DNA of 64,000 nucleotides from Methanomassiliicoccaceae archaeon DOK. GTDB taxonomy: Archaea; Thermoplasmatota; Thermoplasmata; Methanomassiliicoccales; Methanomethylophilaceae. The stretch spans positions 620,001 through 684,000 of the forward strand of contig CP047880.1 in the NCBI GenBank assembly GCA_009911715.1, read 5' to 3'. Positions 25,310-33,588 of this stretch are shown piece after piece; position 1 is the stretch's first letter, and each line of letters begins with the position of its first letter. The notes under the pieces were generated by a model. The model searched no databases, was not told where the DNA came from, and saw nothing but the letters and a program-made list of their open reading frames with translations. The translations under genes were made by a program, and so were the position numbers.

Positions 25310-26073
25310 TCCCTGAGGAACCCGGTCAACGGGCTGGAGGCCTCGGCCCTGCCCTCCAGGACCCTGCCGGGTCCGGAGAGGTAAGCCAGCCTACCGGCCT
25401 CTATCGCCATCCTGAAGGCCCTCGCCATCCCGGGGATGTCCTTGGCTGTGGCGACGGCGGTGTTCGCCATGACCGCTGCGCACCCGATCTCCATGGCCTC
25501 GCAGGCCTGGGAGGGCCTCCCGATCCCGGCGTCGACTATCACGGGGAGGTCGACCTCCTCGACGATCATCTTGACGAAGTCCCTGGTGAGGAGGCCCCTG
25601 TTGGACCCTATGGGGGCGCCGAGGGGCATGATCGCGGCCGCGCCAGCGTCGGCCATGGCCCTGGCCGCCGTCAGGTCCGGCATCATGTACGGCATGGGGA
25701 TGAAGCCCTCATCGGCCAGCATCCTCACCGCCCTTATCGTCTCGCAGTTGTCCGGCAGGAGGTACTTGGTGTCGCGGATGATCTCTATCTTCACGAAGTC
25801 CCCGCACCCGAGCTCCCTGGCGAGCCTGGCTATGCGGACGGCCTCCTCGGCGTTCCTGGCCCCGGACGTGTTGGGGAGCAGGGTGATGCCATCGGGCATG
25901 CTGTCGAGGATGTTCCCCTCGCCGGGTGAGCTGGCCCTGCGGACAGCAAGGGTGGCCATCTCCACCCCTCCGTTCTCGATGACGGCGCGGGTGATGTCCA
26001 GCGAGAACTTCCCCGAGCCCAGAATGAACCTTGATTTGAACCTGTGTCCCCCGATGATGAGATCGTCCGACAT
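25306..26073 (-). CDS. thiG: Thiazole synthase
   Basis: A 255-residue TIM-barrel enzyme that joins deoxyxylulose phosphate, 2-iminoacetate and ThiS-thiocarboxylate to make thiazole phosphate. [18 protein letters not shown] is the family start, [22 protein letters not shown] follows, VKIEII contains the Schiff-base Lys, and PLGAPIGSN lies later. An upstream in-frame start (26130) would overlap thiF; the ATG at 26073 ([10 protein letters not shown]) matches the usual N-terminus and is chosen, although no clear ribosome site precedes it. Confidence 0.92.
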   Translation of the reverse strand: MSDDLIIGGHRFKSRFILGSGKFSLDITRAVIENGGVEMATLAVRRASSPGEGNILDSMPDGITLLPNTSGARNAEEAVRIARLARELGCGDFVKIEIIRDTKYLLPDNCETIRAVRMLADEGFIPMPYMMPDLTAARAMADAGAAAIMPLGAPIGSNRGLLTRDFVKMIVEEVDLPVIVDAGIGRPSQACEAMEIGCAAVMANTAVATAKDIPGMARAFRMAIEAGRLAYLSGPGRVLEGRAEASSPLTGFLRE

Positions 26074-26104
26074 GTTGATCGGTCGGGGGATGGGCGCTGA
26101 AAAT

Positions 26105-26710
26105 TTACGGTTTGTCGTCTCCGAGGACAATGCGGACGGCCATGTTGGCGACGTGGCCCGCGCACACCATGACCCTCGCCGCGGTCAGGCCCGGCCCCTC
26201 GTCGGATTCCGAGAACCCGTCCCCGCACACGTACAGGCGCGACATGCGCCTCTCGGTGGCGATCAGGTTGGAGCTACCGAATCCCGCCATCCCGGAGCAC
26301 GAGACCACGACGGCTCCTGATGTGCCAGACAGGATGGACTCCACGAGCATGGCCTTCATATCCGGGCGGTCGAAGCACTCGCAGACGACATCGCATCCGG
26401 AGAAGACGTCGCAGGCGTTCTCTTCCGTGACCTCCCCGTCGAACACCTCCAGGTCGAGGTCCGGTTCGATCCTCAGGAGATTCTCCGACAGCGCCTCGGT
26501 CTTCCTCCTCCCGACGTCGGACGGGACGTAGTACTGGCGGAACAGATTGGTAGGGTCCACGGTGTCGAAGTCGGCTATTACCATGCGGCCGACGCCGGTG
26601 CGGGCCAGGGCGGTAGCCACGTGGGAGCCCATCCCGCCGCATCCGGCCACCCCGACCTTCGCCTGTGCCAGACGCTCTGATGCTTCCCGCGGGAGCGGTG
26701 ACTGTCTCAT
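26105..26710 (-). CDS. thiF: ThiS adenylyltransferase (ThiF family)
   Basis: A 201-residue E1-like enzyme. [17 protein letters not shown] is the nucleotide-binding loop, [15 protein letters not shown] the conserved DxD and R/N-containing segment, and KTEALSENL follows. It adenylates the ThiS C-terminal glycine before sulfur transfer. The short form (about 200 residues, no CxxC zinc pairs) is the type commonly clustered with thiS-thiG-thiH in anaerobes. The stop is TAA, one of the few non-TGA stops in the window. Confidence 0.88.
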   Translation of the reverse strand: MRQSPLPREASERLAQAKVGVAGCGGMGSHVATALARTGVGRMVIADFDTVDPTNLFRQYYVPSDVGRRKTEALSENLLRIEPDLDLEVFDGEVTEENACDVFSGCDVVCECFDRPDMKAMLVESILSGTSGAVVVSCSGMAGFGSSNLIATERRMSRLYVCGDGFSESDEGPGLTAARVMVCAGHVANMAVRIVLGDDKP

Positions 26711-26711
26711 G

Positions 26712-26912
26712 TCATCCGCCGCCCACGAAGCTGACGATCTCGATGCTCTGTCCGGGTGCGAGCACGGTCGTTCCGCGCTCTCCCCGGGGGCAGATCGTGC
26801 CGTCGATCTCCATCGCGACCCTGTCGGTCCTGTGGCCTAACAGGTCCAGGAGGCCCTCGGCGGTGGTGCCCTCGGGGACCTCAGTCCCGATGCCGTTGAC
26901 TGTGACGATCAT
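26712..26912 (-). CDS. thiS: Sulfur carrier protein ThiS
   Basis: A 66-residue ubiquitin-like sulfur carrier. It begins MIVTVNGIGTEV and ends IEIVSFVGGG; the C-terminal Gly-Gly is adenylated by ThiF and converted to a thiocarboxylate. It lies 1 nt from both thiE and thiF, in a tight operon. Confidence 0.9.
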   Translation of the reverse strand: MIVTVNGIGTEVPEGTTAEGLLDLLGHRTDRVAMEIDGTICPRGERGTTVLAPGQSIEIVSFVGGG

Positions 26913-26913
26913 G

Positions 26914-27558
26914 TCAGAGGAACTCCGGTGGTATGTGCGGTCTGACCTTGAGTATCAGGTCCCTGAGCTCATGGGCCGCGGCGGCGACGTCGTTCTGTGC
27001 GACGACGGCGGAGACCACGGCGGCGGAGTCCGCCCCCGCCCTGATGACGTCCTGTATGTTCCCGCGGTTGATGCCTCCGATGGCCACCACGGGTATGTCC
27101 ACCGCCTGCCTGACCTCGAATACGGCTCCGAGGCCGACGCCCTGCATGGCGTCCGGCTTGGTGCTCGTCCGGAACACGGCCCCGACACCGACGTAGTCGG
27201 CCCCGCCCTCCTCTGCGGCCACGGCCTGCTCCACGTTGTCGACTGAGATCCCGATGATGGCGTCGTCCCCCATCAGCCTCCTGGCCGTCTCCAGGGGGAT
27301 GTCAGACTGTCCCAGGTGGACGCCGTCCGCGCCGGATGCCATGGCGATGTCGACCCTGTCATTCACTATGAATAGTCTGCACATCTCGTCGGCGTACTGG
27401 CGGATCAGGTTGGCCTGCTCCAGCATAGCCCCTCCATCGGCGTTCTTCATTCTGAGCTGGACCACGTCAGCCCCGCCCTCGTATGCCATCCTGGCAACCT
27501 CGGCGTCGCTGCGGCCCCTGGACAGCTGGCTGTCCGTGACGACGTACAGATCGAACAT
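26914..27558 (-). CDS. thiE: Thiamine-phosphate synthase
   Basis: A 214-residue TIM-barrel enzyme that couples HMP pyrophosphate to thiazole phosphate. It shows DLYVVTDSQLSRG, VVQLRMKNADGG, FIVNDRVDIAMASGADGVHLGQSD (substrate site), GISVDNVEQA and VAIGGINRGN. First gene of thiE-S-F-G-H-tenI. A minus-strand T/A-rich TATA-like box (CTTTTTTATCG, about 27580) lies some 25 nt upstream of the ATG. ThiDN at 34483 supplies a second, archaeal, synthase domain, so the activity appears duplicated. Confidence 0.92.
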   Translation of the reverse strand: MFDLYVVTDSQLSRGRSDAEVARMAYEGGADVVQLRMKNADGGAMLEQANLIRQYADEMCRLFIVNDRVDIAMASGADGVHLGQSDIPLETARRLMGDDAIIGISVDNVEQAVAAEEGGADYVGVGAVFRTSTKPDAMQGVGLGAVFEVRQAVDIPVVAIGGINRGNIQDVIRAGADSAAVVSAVVAQNDVAAAAHELRDLILKVRPHIPPEFL

Positions 27559-27598
27559 GTGCCGTGCTAGACGGGGATACGATAAAAAAGTAGTTGAG

Positions 27599-27650
27599 GA
27601 CGGTTCGGAACGACCGTGCTCATCCCTGTCAAGCTTCCATCATATATCCG
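27599..27650. promoter_or_regulatory. Divergent promoter region with a palindrome
   Basis: Between thiE (-) and the membrane-protein gene (+). An imperfect palindrome, CGGTTCGGAACGACCG, begins at 27601. A plus-strand TATA (catatatc, 27641-27648) sits about 30 nt before the ATG at 27674. The conserved core of a TPP riboswitch is not present on the minus strand. Confidence 0.45.
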
Positions 27651-27673
27651 GTGGGAGATGGGGTGTCGATCAC

Positions 27674-28360
27674 ATGGCAAAGCCGGACCGGAGCATCCCC
27701 ATAACGGCCAGACCGACCTTCAGGAAGGACCTCGTCGAGATGATAGTTTCAGTCCTGGTGATGTCGTTCGGAGTGGTGCTGACAGTCAAGGCACAGATGG
27801 GGGCTTCGCCCATCGTCTCGCTGCCGAACGTCCTCAGCGGCGTGGTCGGGATGTCCCTGGGGACCACCGTGTTCATTGTCTACTTCATCCTGATCCTCAT
27901 CGAGTGGGCCCTCATCAGGGACCGCAGCAGGATTCTCCTGACCCTGAGCCAGCTCCCGTTCACCATGCTGTTCAGCGTTTTCGTCGACCTGATCGTCTGG
28001 ATGCTGGGGGGATGGGTGGTCTCCGGTCCGGTGGAGCAGTGGGTCCTGGTAATCGTCGGGACTGCGATCATCGGCTTCGGATGCGTCCTGGAGATCGACG
28101 CGAACATCTCGATGCTGGCGGACGACGGGCTGGTGCTGGCGATAAGCCAGGTGACCAAGGTGCGTCTGGACAAGGTGATGATCATCTTCGACATCTGCTT
28201 CGTAGCATCTGCATTCATCGTCTCCTACGTGGCGTTCCACGACTTCGTCGGGGTCGGATGGGGGACGATCTTCGCCGGCATAACCCTGGGCCTGTTCGTG
28301 AGGCTCTTCACGAAGGTCGTCAAGGGGTACATCCGGAAGGACGGCAGCATCGTGATGTGA
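27674..28360 (+). CDS. Multi-pass membrane protein of the YczE/YyaS/YitT type
   Basis: A 228-residue integral membrane protein with about five hydrophobic helices. Helix one (MIVSVLVMSFGVVLTVKA) is followed by the loop MGASPIVSLPNVLS, typical of this family; further helices lie near residues 58-80, 92-118, 125-150 and 170-215. The function of the family is unknown, with transport often suggested. The long frame upstream of 27674 runs antisense to thiE and is rejected. The TATA box at 27641 supports the ATG at 27674. Confidence 0.75.
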   Translation: MAKPDRSIPITARPTFRKDLVEMIVSVLVMSFGVVLTVKAQMGASPIVSLPNVLSGVVGMSLGTTVFIVYFILILIEWALIRDRSRILLTLSQLPFTMLFSVFVDLIVWMLGGWVVSGPVEQWVLVIVGTAIIGFGCVLEIDANISMLADDGLVLAISQVTKVRLDKVMIIFDICFVASAFIVSYVAFHDFVGVGWGTIFAGITLGLFVRLFTKVVKGYIRKDGSIVM

Positions 28361-28400
28361 CCGACGACATCTTTAATGAATGATCGTGCATGCTCGGTGC

Positions 28401-28991
28401 ATGAGCATCCTCTACCGCTACGGGAGCACCTACTACATCAACATGACAAACAGGTGCCCATGCAGATGCGTCTTCTGTGTCAGGGACTCCACGCCCCGGC
28501 TGGGCGACGCCGATTCCCTGTGGCTCGACCACGAGCCCACGGTCGACGAGGTAATGGAGGAGCTCAGGAAGGTGGACCTCTCCAAATCCAGGGAGGTCGT
28601 CTTCTGCGGATACGGGGAGCCGACGGAGAGGTTCGAGGACGTCCTGGAGTGCGCCAGGAGGATCAAGGCGGAGTTCGGGAAGCCCGTCCGTCTAGACACC
28701 AACGGCCTCGGGAGCCTCATCAACGGCAGGGACATCGTTCCGGAGATGGAGGGGGTCATAGACTCGGTGTCCATCAGCCTCAACGCGCCGAACTCAGATG
28801 AGTACCAGGAGGTGAGCAGGCCCTCCTTCGGTGAGGCAGCCTATCCCGCTGTGCTGGAGTTCATCAGGGAGTGCAGGGAGCGCATCTCCGGAGTGACGGT
28901 ATCCGTCGTCGGAGGCTCGATCAGCCAGGAGTCCGAGGACGAGTGCGCCCGCATGGCCCAGGAGATGAACGTCAGGTTCAGGGTCAGGTGA
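28401..28991 (+). CDS. Radical SAM protein, TatD-associated type
   Basis: A 196-residue short radical SAM protein. NRCPCRCVFCVRD near residue 20 contains CX3CX2C, VFCGYGEPTERFEDVLE is the SAM-binding GxGEPT-like motif, and VRLDTNGLGSLINGRDIVPE follows. The plan matches the TatD-linked radical SAM family of unknown reaction. No tatD gene is adjacent here. A TATA-like ttaatg precedes, and ATG 28401 starts MSILYRYGSTYY as in the family. The last 28 bp-plus of the gene recur at 29904 on the far side of a toxin-antitoxin module. Confidence 0.78.
   Translation: MSILYRYGSTYYINMTNRCPCRCVFCVRDSTPRLGDADSLWLDHEPTVDEVMEELRKVDLSKSREVVFCGYGEPTERFEDVLECARRIKAEFGKPVRLDTNGLGSLINGRDIVPEMEGVIDSVSISLNAPNSDEYQEVSRPSFGEAAYPAVLEFIRECRERISGVTVSVVGGSISQESEDECARMAQEMNVRFRVR
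28931..28958 (+). repeat. 28-bp direct repeat, left copy
   Basis: The sequence from gtccgaggac to gcatggcc, inside the 3' end of the radical SAM gene, is identical to 29904-29931. The two copies bound a segment of about 970 bp holding the toxin-antitoxin pair. Confidence 0.85.
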
Positions 28992-29147
28992 CCTCCGATC
29001 TGTCTCAGTTTATTGTTTAGCGACCGTTGTTAATTCCGCAACCGTATTATATTATCATTTCACATTAGCGCTATCGATAATTTAATCACATGATAATATC
29101 GTAATAAAGATAGAATAAATGATTTAAAAGGTGAAAAAGATGATATA

Positions 29148-29498
29148 ATGACGATTGCATCAATAATCATGGCTATCAACAACTCAAAAAACTCGAACAA
29201 CGGACCGAATTCTACCATCAATATCGTCCCTAGCTCAGATCTCAGGAACAATTATTCGAGGATTCACGACCTGAGCACCAGTACTGGGGAGCCCGTATAC
29301 ATCACGAAGAATGGCTACGCAGATGGGGTTTTCTTCAGCATGGAGGCCTTCGAATCGTATCAGAATAAGCTCATATTGAGGTTCGAAAGGGAGGTCATGG
29401 AGAAGAGATACTACGAAGACATCATCTCAATGTCTAGGGGCGAAGGTTGCACTCCGCAGGAAGCCGCGGACAAGATCAGAGCGGAGCTGGGCGTTTGA
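29148..29498 (+). CDS. Antitoxin of the Phd/YefM type
   Basis: A 116-residue protein. After a polar N-terminal extension, INIVPSSDLRNNYSRIHDLSTSTGEPVYITKNGYADGVFFSMEAFE has the Phd/YefM DNA-binding pattern; the acidic-basic C-terminal part would wrap the toxin. The ATG at 29148 lies about 25 nt after a TATA (gatttaaaag, 29121). The surrounding DNA is much more AT-rich than the rest of the window, a sign of transfer. It overlaps the toxin gene. Confidence 0.82.
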   Translation: MTIASIIMAINNSKNSNNGPNSTINIVPSSDLRNNYSRIHDLSTSTGEPVYITKNGYADGVFFSMEAFESYQNKLILRFEREVMEKRYYEDIISMSRGEGCTPQEAADKIRAELGV

Positions 29499-29860
29499 CC
29501 GAATACGATGTCAGACTACATCGTGGAGCCATCGCCGATCTCAGCATGATTGTCAGATACATACGTGATGATCTCGGGAGCCCGATGGCTGCAGACACGT
29601 TCCTAAACCAGGCCGTGGAAGCTATGAACTCCTTGGCATCAATGCCTGAGAGGAATCCTGTGGTGCATGATCTCGGCACCGACGAAGTGACCTTCAGATG
29701 GATGCCGGTCAAGAACTTCGATCTCATCTACCATGTGGATCAGACCAGGCATAGGGTGTATGTCGTCGGAGTCGTGTACGCGAGGGCGTCTGAGGATACG
29801 ATCAAACTGAGGATCGCCCGGATTATCGGCACCATGGATGACAGTCAAGGTGTTCGCTGA
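29495..29860 (+). CDS. Toxin of the RelE/ParE family
   Basis: A 121-residue RelE/ParE-fold protein. YDVRLHRGAIADLSMIVRYIRDDLGSPMAADTF is the N-terminal strand and helices, and VTFRWMPVKNFDLIYHVD...VYVVGVVYARA the core sheet. The start is a TTG overlapping the antitoxin stop (gtTTGAcc). RelE proteins cut mRNA on the ribosome while ParE proteins poison gyrase; which applies cannot be told. It forms a two-gene module with the antitoxin. Confidence 0.8.
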   Translation: MTEYDVRLHRGAIADLSMIVRYIRDDLGSPMAADTFLNQAVEAMNSLASMPERNPVVHDLGTDEVTFRWMPVKNFDLIYHVDQTRHRVYVVGVVYARASEDTIKLRIARIIGTMDDSQGVR

Positions 29861-29903
29861 GGCATTTTTTCAACAATCAGGGCGGAGGTTTTATCGGCTA
29901 GGG

Positions 29904-29958
29904 GTCCGAGGACGAGTGCGCCCGCATGGCCATGGACGTCAGGCTCGGGGCCGGATGA
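29904..29958 (+). pseudogene. Remnant of the 3' end of a radical SAM gene
   Basis: The first 28 bp (29904-29931) repeat 28931-28958 exactly. The following bases encode a diverged version of the same C-terminus (EDECARMAMDVRLGAG then TGA, against EDECARMAQEMNVRFRVR). It is a duplicated gene tail left on the far side of the toxin-antitoxin module. Confidence 0.7.
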
Positions 29959-29961
29959 TCG

Positions 29962-30574
29962 TCAGAGATCCGTTCTGGAGAACGAGCGCATCGAGATGAC
30001 GAGGTTCGCAATCAGGACCAGTATTCCTGTGCCACTCCCAAGGACAGCGGCCGACTCCAATCCCGACCCTGTGGAAGCCATCATCATAATCACGGCGATG
30101 ATCATGGATGCTGTGCTTACGATAATCCAGGGGACGCTCAGGCCATTCTTTCCTTCGAATTTGCTGGTTACAGATGATGAGGACATCATCAGACAGCATG
30201 TAGTCGAGCACACCGATGCGGGAACGGCGGAGTCCGGGTGACCCGCGGCGACAAGCGCAAGGTAGCACAACACTCCGAGTAGGATGGAGGGCAGGACGGA
30301 GGTGGTGGCGAAGCGCAGGGTCACAATCCCTGTTCTAGACACACCCGCTGAAACCAGGAACGTCCTCCAACCGCAGATGTCTTCGCTGGCGATAGCCCCC
30401 ATGGGGAGGAAACTCCCCACAAGGATGGCAAGGACCATGGACAATACAATCGCTGGTGTGGGGTCGTCCAGGACGGACCCCCCACATCAGGCAGAGTATC
30501 GCTGTCGGTGCCAGCATCGATACGGAGAACCTCAGCAGGGTTCTCACATCCTGTATCGATGCCGGACCGTACAT
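29962..30574 (-). pseudogene. ABC-2-type permease 2, frameshifted
   Basis: The ATG at 30574 overlaps the stop of permease 1 (TGATG). It begins MYGPASIQDVRTLLRFSVSML and runs in frame to MWG near 30484. The remaining 160 residues (LSMVLAILVGSFLPMGA... RSFSRTDL) are in the next frame. The shift lies in a run of six C/G at 30478-30483; removing one base gives a 203-residue protein. That matches the 204 residues of permease 1, with clear similarity (for example VSAGVSRTGIVTLRF against VSAGIPRKAIVTSKF). It could be a sequence error, decay, or a slippery tract allowing on/off switching. Confidence 0.75.
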
Positions 30575-31188
30575 CACAGATCCCACCTCTGGAACCTTCT
30601 GCAGGACACCGTGTACGAGGCGGCAAGGATCACCGCCATCACCAGGACGAGCAGTCCGATGACGGCAGTCATGTCGCCGCCCAGGATCTCAGTGAAGATG
30701 TTGGACGCGGCGACCAGGAGGGCCACACTGACGACCAGGATGATGATGGACACGTACTGGGCCTTGGCGCTGTTCCCGGTGATGTAGTTCGTCGCTATGG
30801 AGATGCCGCAGACGGTCATGGCGAGGATGAAGCCCAGGACGGAGGTCTGCGCCACCAGGGTGATGTCGGTCTGGCCCGTGGCGATCCAGATTGCTGATGT
30901 GACAATGAACCCGATGACCGTTCCAATGAGTACGAAGATCATGCTGCTGATGAACTTGGACGTAACTATCGCCTTCCTGGGGATTCCGGCGGACACTGCG
31001 AACACGTTCCACTGGCACTGGTCATCCCATGAGAACGTGCTGGAGATCAGCGAGGCGAAGAGCATCGCGCAGATGACGCACATCGTGGCACCCTCGTTGA
31101 ACACCGCGCAGAATATGATTCCGAACACGGCGATGTAGAGTATTGCCGACTTCAGCAGGGAGACGTCCTTCAATACGAGGGCGTTCAT
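30574..31188 (-). CDS. ABC-2-type permease 1
   Basis: A 204-residue protein with six hydrophobic helices (near 15-30, 35-50, 82-102, 112-135, 147-165 and 172-193), typical of short ABC-2 exporters. It pairs with the ATPase immediately upstream (4-nt overlap at 31185-31188) and with frameshifted permease 2 downstream. The two permeases would form a heterodimeric channel. The substrate is unknown. YtrA-like GntR control suggests a peptide, antibiotic or membrane-stress role. Confidence 0.8.
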   Translation of the reverse strand: MNALVLKDVSLLKSAILYIAVFGIIFCAVFNEGATMCVICAMLFASLISSTFSWDDQCQWNVFAVSAGIPRKAIVTSKFISSMIFVLIGTVIGFIVTSAIWIATGQTDITLVAQTSVLGFILAMTVCGISIATNYITGNSAKAQYVSIIILVVSVALLVAASNIFTEILGGDMTAVIGLLVLVMAVILAASYTVSCRRFQRWDL

Positions 31189-32042
31189 GAGCTCTCACCT
31201 CTGATGACCATGACCATGATGTCGTCTAGGGACGCGGGGTCGACCACAAGTTCCGGATAGGCCTCCTTTATCCCGTTCCTGTCGGAGACCAGGGCGGACA
31301 TCCCGTAGTCGTCCTTCCTGGTGCTGACGATGTTCTCTTCCCCGATGGAAAGCACCTTGGATGCGCTTCCCCTGACGATGCCGTAGTTCTCGAGGATCGA
31401 ATCCTTGGAATCATTGAACACGACCCTTCCCTTGTGGATGAACACGATGTAGTCCGCGATCCTCTCAAGGTCGGTGGTGATGTGGGAGGACATCAGTACG
31501 GAGTGGGATTCGTCCTGCATATACTCCATCACGATGTCCAGAAACTCGTCTCTCGCCGCTGGATCCATGCCTGCGGTGGCCTCGTCCATCAGCACTATGT
31601 CTGGGCTGTGGGAGAGAGCTACGGCGACCTGGACCTTCATCCTCATACCGCGGGAGTAATCCTTGAGCTTCTTGTCCAGGTCTATCCCGAATGAGGACAT
31701 CATCCTCTCATAGGACTCCTGGTTCCACTTGGGGAACAGTCCCGACATGGTTCTGCCGATCTGTCTGCCGCTCATCTGCTGGAAGAAATGGCACTCGTCG
31801 AACACGACCCCTATCTCACCTGGCCTGGCTGCGCGATCCTCTCCGTTGATTCTGATGTTACCGGAATCAGGCAGGTTGGCTCCGGTGAGGCATTTGATCA
31901 ATGTGGTCTTGCCTGCGCCGTTCTCCCCTATGAGTCCCACCACATACCCTCTGGGTATGTCGAAGCTCACGTCTCTCAGTTCAAATGAACCGAAGGACTT
32001 GTTGAGCCCCTTTATCTCGACTGCGTTGTCCAATTCAATCAC
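31185..32042 (-). CDS. ABC exporter ATP-binding protein
   Basis: A 285-residue ATPase. Walker A is GENGAGKTTL (near residue 39), the signature YSRGMRMKVQVAVAL is an ABC-2-type variant of LSGG, Walker B is IVLMDEAT, and the switch His is in SSHITTDLER. It overlaps the GntR gene by 8 nt, so regulator, ATPase and permeases form one transcript. The energy-supplying half of the exporter with the permeases at 30574-31188 and 29962-30574. Confidence 0.9.
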   Translation of the reverse strand: MIELDNAVEIKGLNKSFGSFELRDVSFDIPRGYVVGLIGENGAGKTTLIKCLTGANLPDSGNIRINGEDRAARPGEIGVVFDECHFFQQMSGRQIGRTMSGLFPKWNQESYERMMSSFGIDLDKKLKDYSRGMRMKVQVAVALSHSPDIVLMDEATAGMDPAARDEFLDIVMEYMQDESHSVLMSSHITTDLERIADYIVFIHKGRVVFNDSKDSILENYGIVRGSASKVLSIGEENIVSTRKDDYGMSALVSDRNGIKEAYPELVVDPASLDDIMVMVIRGESS

Positions 32043-32409
32043 TCTCGTACAGGATTTGGACCATCTCTGTCAGCTCCTCGCTGGTGATGCCGCCACGCTT
32101 GGCGACCTCCACAGCCCTGCGGACGTGCTCCTCGGCCAGCCTCAGGTTGGCCTCGCGGAGGAGACCCGGGTCCTGGGCAGCGACGAAGCTTCCCTTGCCG
32201 GCGACCGTCTCGATGAAACCTTCCGCCTCGAGGTCGTTGTAGGCCCTCTTGGTGGTGATGAGGCTGATCCTCAGGCTCTGTGCCAGTGCGCGCATGCTGG
32301 GAAGGGGGTCTCCCGCCTTCAGCTGTCCGCTCATTATCTGGCTCTTCACCTGGTCGGTGATCTGCTCGTAGATCGGTTTCCCGCTGGAGTTGCTGATGAT
32401 GATCTCCAT
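32035..32409 (-). CDS. GntR-family regulator, YtrA type
   Basis: A 124-residue protein with an N-terminal winged helix (IYEQITDQVKSQIMSGQL...LPSMRALAQSLRISLITTKRAYNDLEAEGFIETVAGKGSFV) and a short C-terminal helical tail, the hallmark of the YtrA subfamily. Such proteins repress the ABC transporter operon that they head. Candidate operator repeats lie upstream of its start (32437-32489). Confidence 0.87.
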   Translation of the reverse strand: MEIIISNSSGKPIYEQITDQVKSQIMSGQLKAGDPLPSMRALAQSLRISLITTKRAYNDLEAEGFIETVAGKGSFVAAQDPGLLREANLRLAEEHVRRAVEVAKRGGITSEELTEMVQILYESD

Positions 32410-32436
32410 CTTCCTCTGACATCCTGTACGTTGTTG

Positions 32437-32489
32437 GTGTATATAACTGTATATGTACGATATACACAGTATTCACAGGTATACACAGT
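32437..32489 (-). promoter_or_regulatory. GntR operon promoter and operator repeats
   Basis: An exact 8-bp inverted repeat, GTGTATAT (32437-32444) and ATATACAC (32460-32467), spans TATA-like sequence 28-58 nt upstream of the GntR start. A direct repeat, TATACACAGT, lies at 32461-32470 and 32480-32489. Position and symmetry fit autoregulation by the YtrA-type protein. Confidence 0.6.
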
Positions 32490-32604
32490 CCATGGCCGCT
32501 GACCATTTGAAGGTTTGCCCGGACCGGGTCCCCTATTTTATTATTAAGTAAAGCATGAAGTCCTAATGCTTTTATAATACGTCTTTAATCGCTCGGGCGG
32601 TAAA

Positions 32605-33522
32605 ATGACTGGCGATGAGAAAAAGAAGAGAGACCCTATTTTCACGGTCTGCTTCGTAGTATTCATCCTGGCCGCCGTATCGGTGGTCGGAGTCTACATC
32701 GACGAGCACTACCTGACTGAAGACACAACGAAGGCCGCATACGGTGACCAGGTCACCGTGAACTACACCGGTACATTCTACGCCTACTACGGCGAGGAGA
32801 ACGCGGTCGTGTTCGACACCAGCTACAGAAGCATCGGCGAGAACGACGCCATCATCAAATCCAACAGCTTCAACAAGTCCAGCTACAGCACCCTGTCCTT
32901 CGAGGTCGGAGGAAACAAAGTGCTGACGGAGTTCGGAAACGCCGTCGTTGGCCACAAGGTCGGCGACAAGATCCAGGTCACGATCCAGAACGGATACCCC
33001 GCCGGTTCCGACTTCTACACCCAGTCCACCCAGGGACTCACCGTCCCCATCGTTCAGGAGATGACCGTCGCCCAGTTCGAGGACCTGTACGACTACAACC
33101 TGACCGACGGAGGAATGACCTACATCGACAGCACAGTCTACGGATGGCCCGCCACAGCGTACTCCGCCGACAACAAGGTCTACATCACCAACATGCCCGA
33201 AGCAGGACAGACCTACACCTACACCCCCAACGGGGAGGTTTCCGACGGCGACGAGGAGACAGCGGACGACGGACACAGCTTCGGAACCACCACGTTCACC
33301 GTCACGAGCACCGACAACGGAGGCAACATCGTCTTCGACATCGCGTTCAGCGAGACCACCTCCGTGGGCAACAACGGCGACATCCAGATGATCCAGCTCG
33401 AGTTCGGAACCGAGACCTGGTACGTCACCAACGTCAGCAACGGTGAGTTCACCTACAAGACCTGCGATGAGGTTAGCAACGCGACTCTCTACTTCGAGAT
33501 CGAGATTGTCTCCATCGAGTGA
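32605..33522 (+). CDS. Membrane-anchored FKBP-type peptidyl-prolyl isomerase
   Basis: A 305-residue protein. Membrane anchor at about 12-30 with a charged inner N-terminus (MTGDEKKKRD), then an outer FKBP domain: GDQVTVNYTGTFYAYYG, VVFDTSYRS and FEVGGNKVLTEFGNAVVGHKVGDKIQVTI (about 47-130). A second beta-rich region (about 185-305) is Thr/Asn-rich and could be another FKBP-like or substrate-binding part. It probably helps fold secreted surface proteins, of which this window has several. A TATA at 32571 sits about 30 nt before the ATG. Confidence 0.82.
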   Translation: MTGDEKKKRDPIFTVCFVVFILAAVSVVGVYIDEHYLTEDTTKAAYGDQVTVNYTGTFYAYYGEENAVVFDTSYRSIGENDAIIKSNSFNKSSYSTLSFEVGGNKVLTEFGNAVVGHKVGDKIQVTIQNGYPAGSDFYTQSTQGLTVPIVQEMTVAQFEDLYDYNLTDGGMTYIDSTVYGWPATAYSADNKVYITNMPEAGQTYTYTPNGEVSDGDEETADDGHSFGTTTFTVTSTDNGGNIVFDIAFSETTSVGNNGDIQMIQLEFGTETWYVTNVSNGEFTYKTCDEVSNATLYFEIEIVSIE

Positions 33523-33542
33523 TAAACCCCACCATTTTACCT

Positions 33543-33562
33543 CCCCGGGAGAGATCCCGGGG
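33543..33562. terminator. Hairpin between convergent genes
   Basis: A perfect 8-bp stem with a GAGA loop, CCCCGGGA-GAGA-TCCCGGGG, between the FKBP stop (+) and the 33589 gene stop (-). It is a likely transcript end for either or both. Confidence 0.55.
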
Positions 33563-33588
33563 ATTCATAATTCTGAACGATCTCCGGC

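Noticed and set aside
27559-27673. A TPP riboswitch before thiE
   Set aside because: The conserved CTGAGA and GAACCTGATC-type cores are absent on the minus strand.
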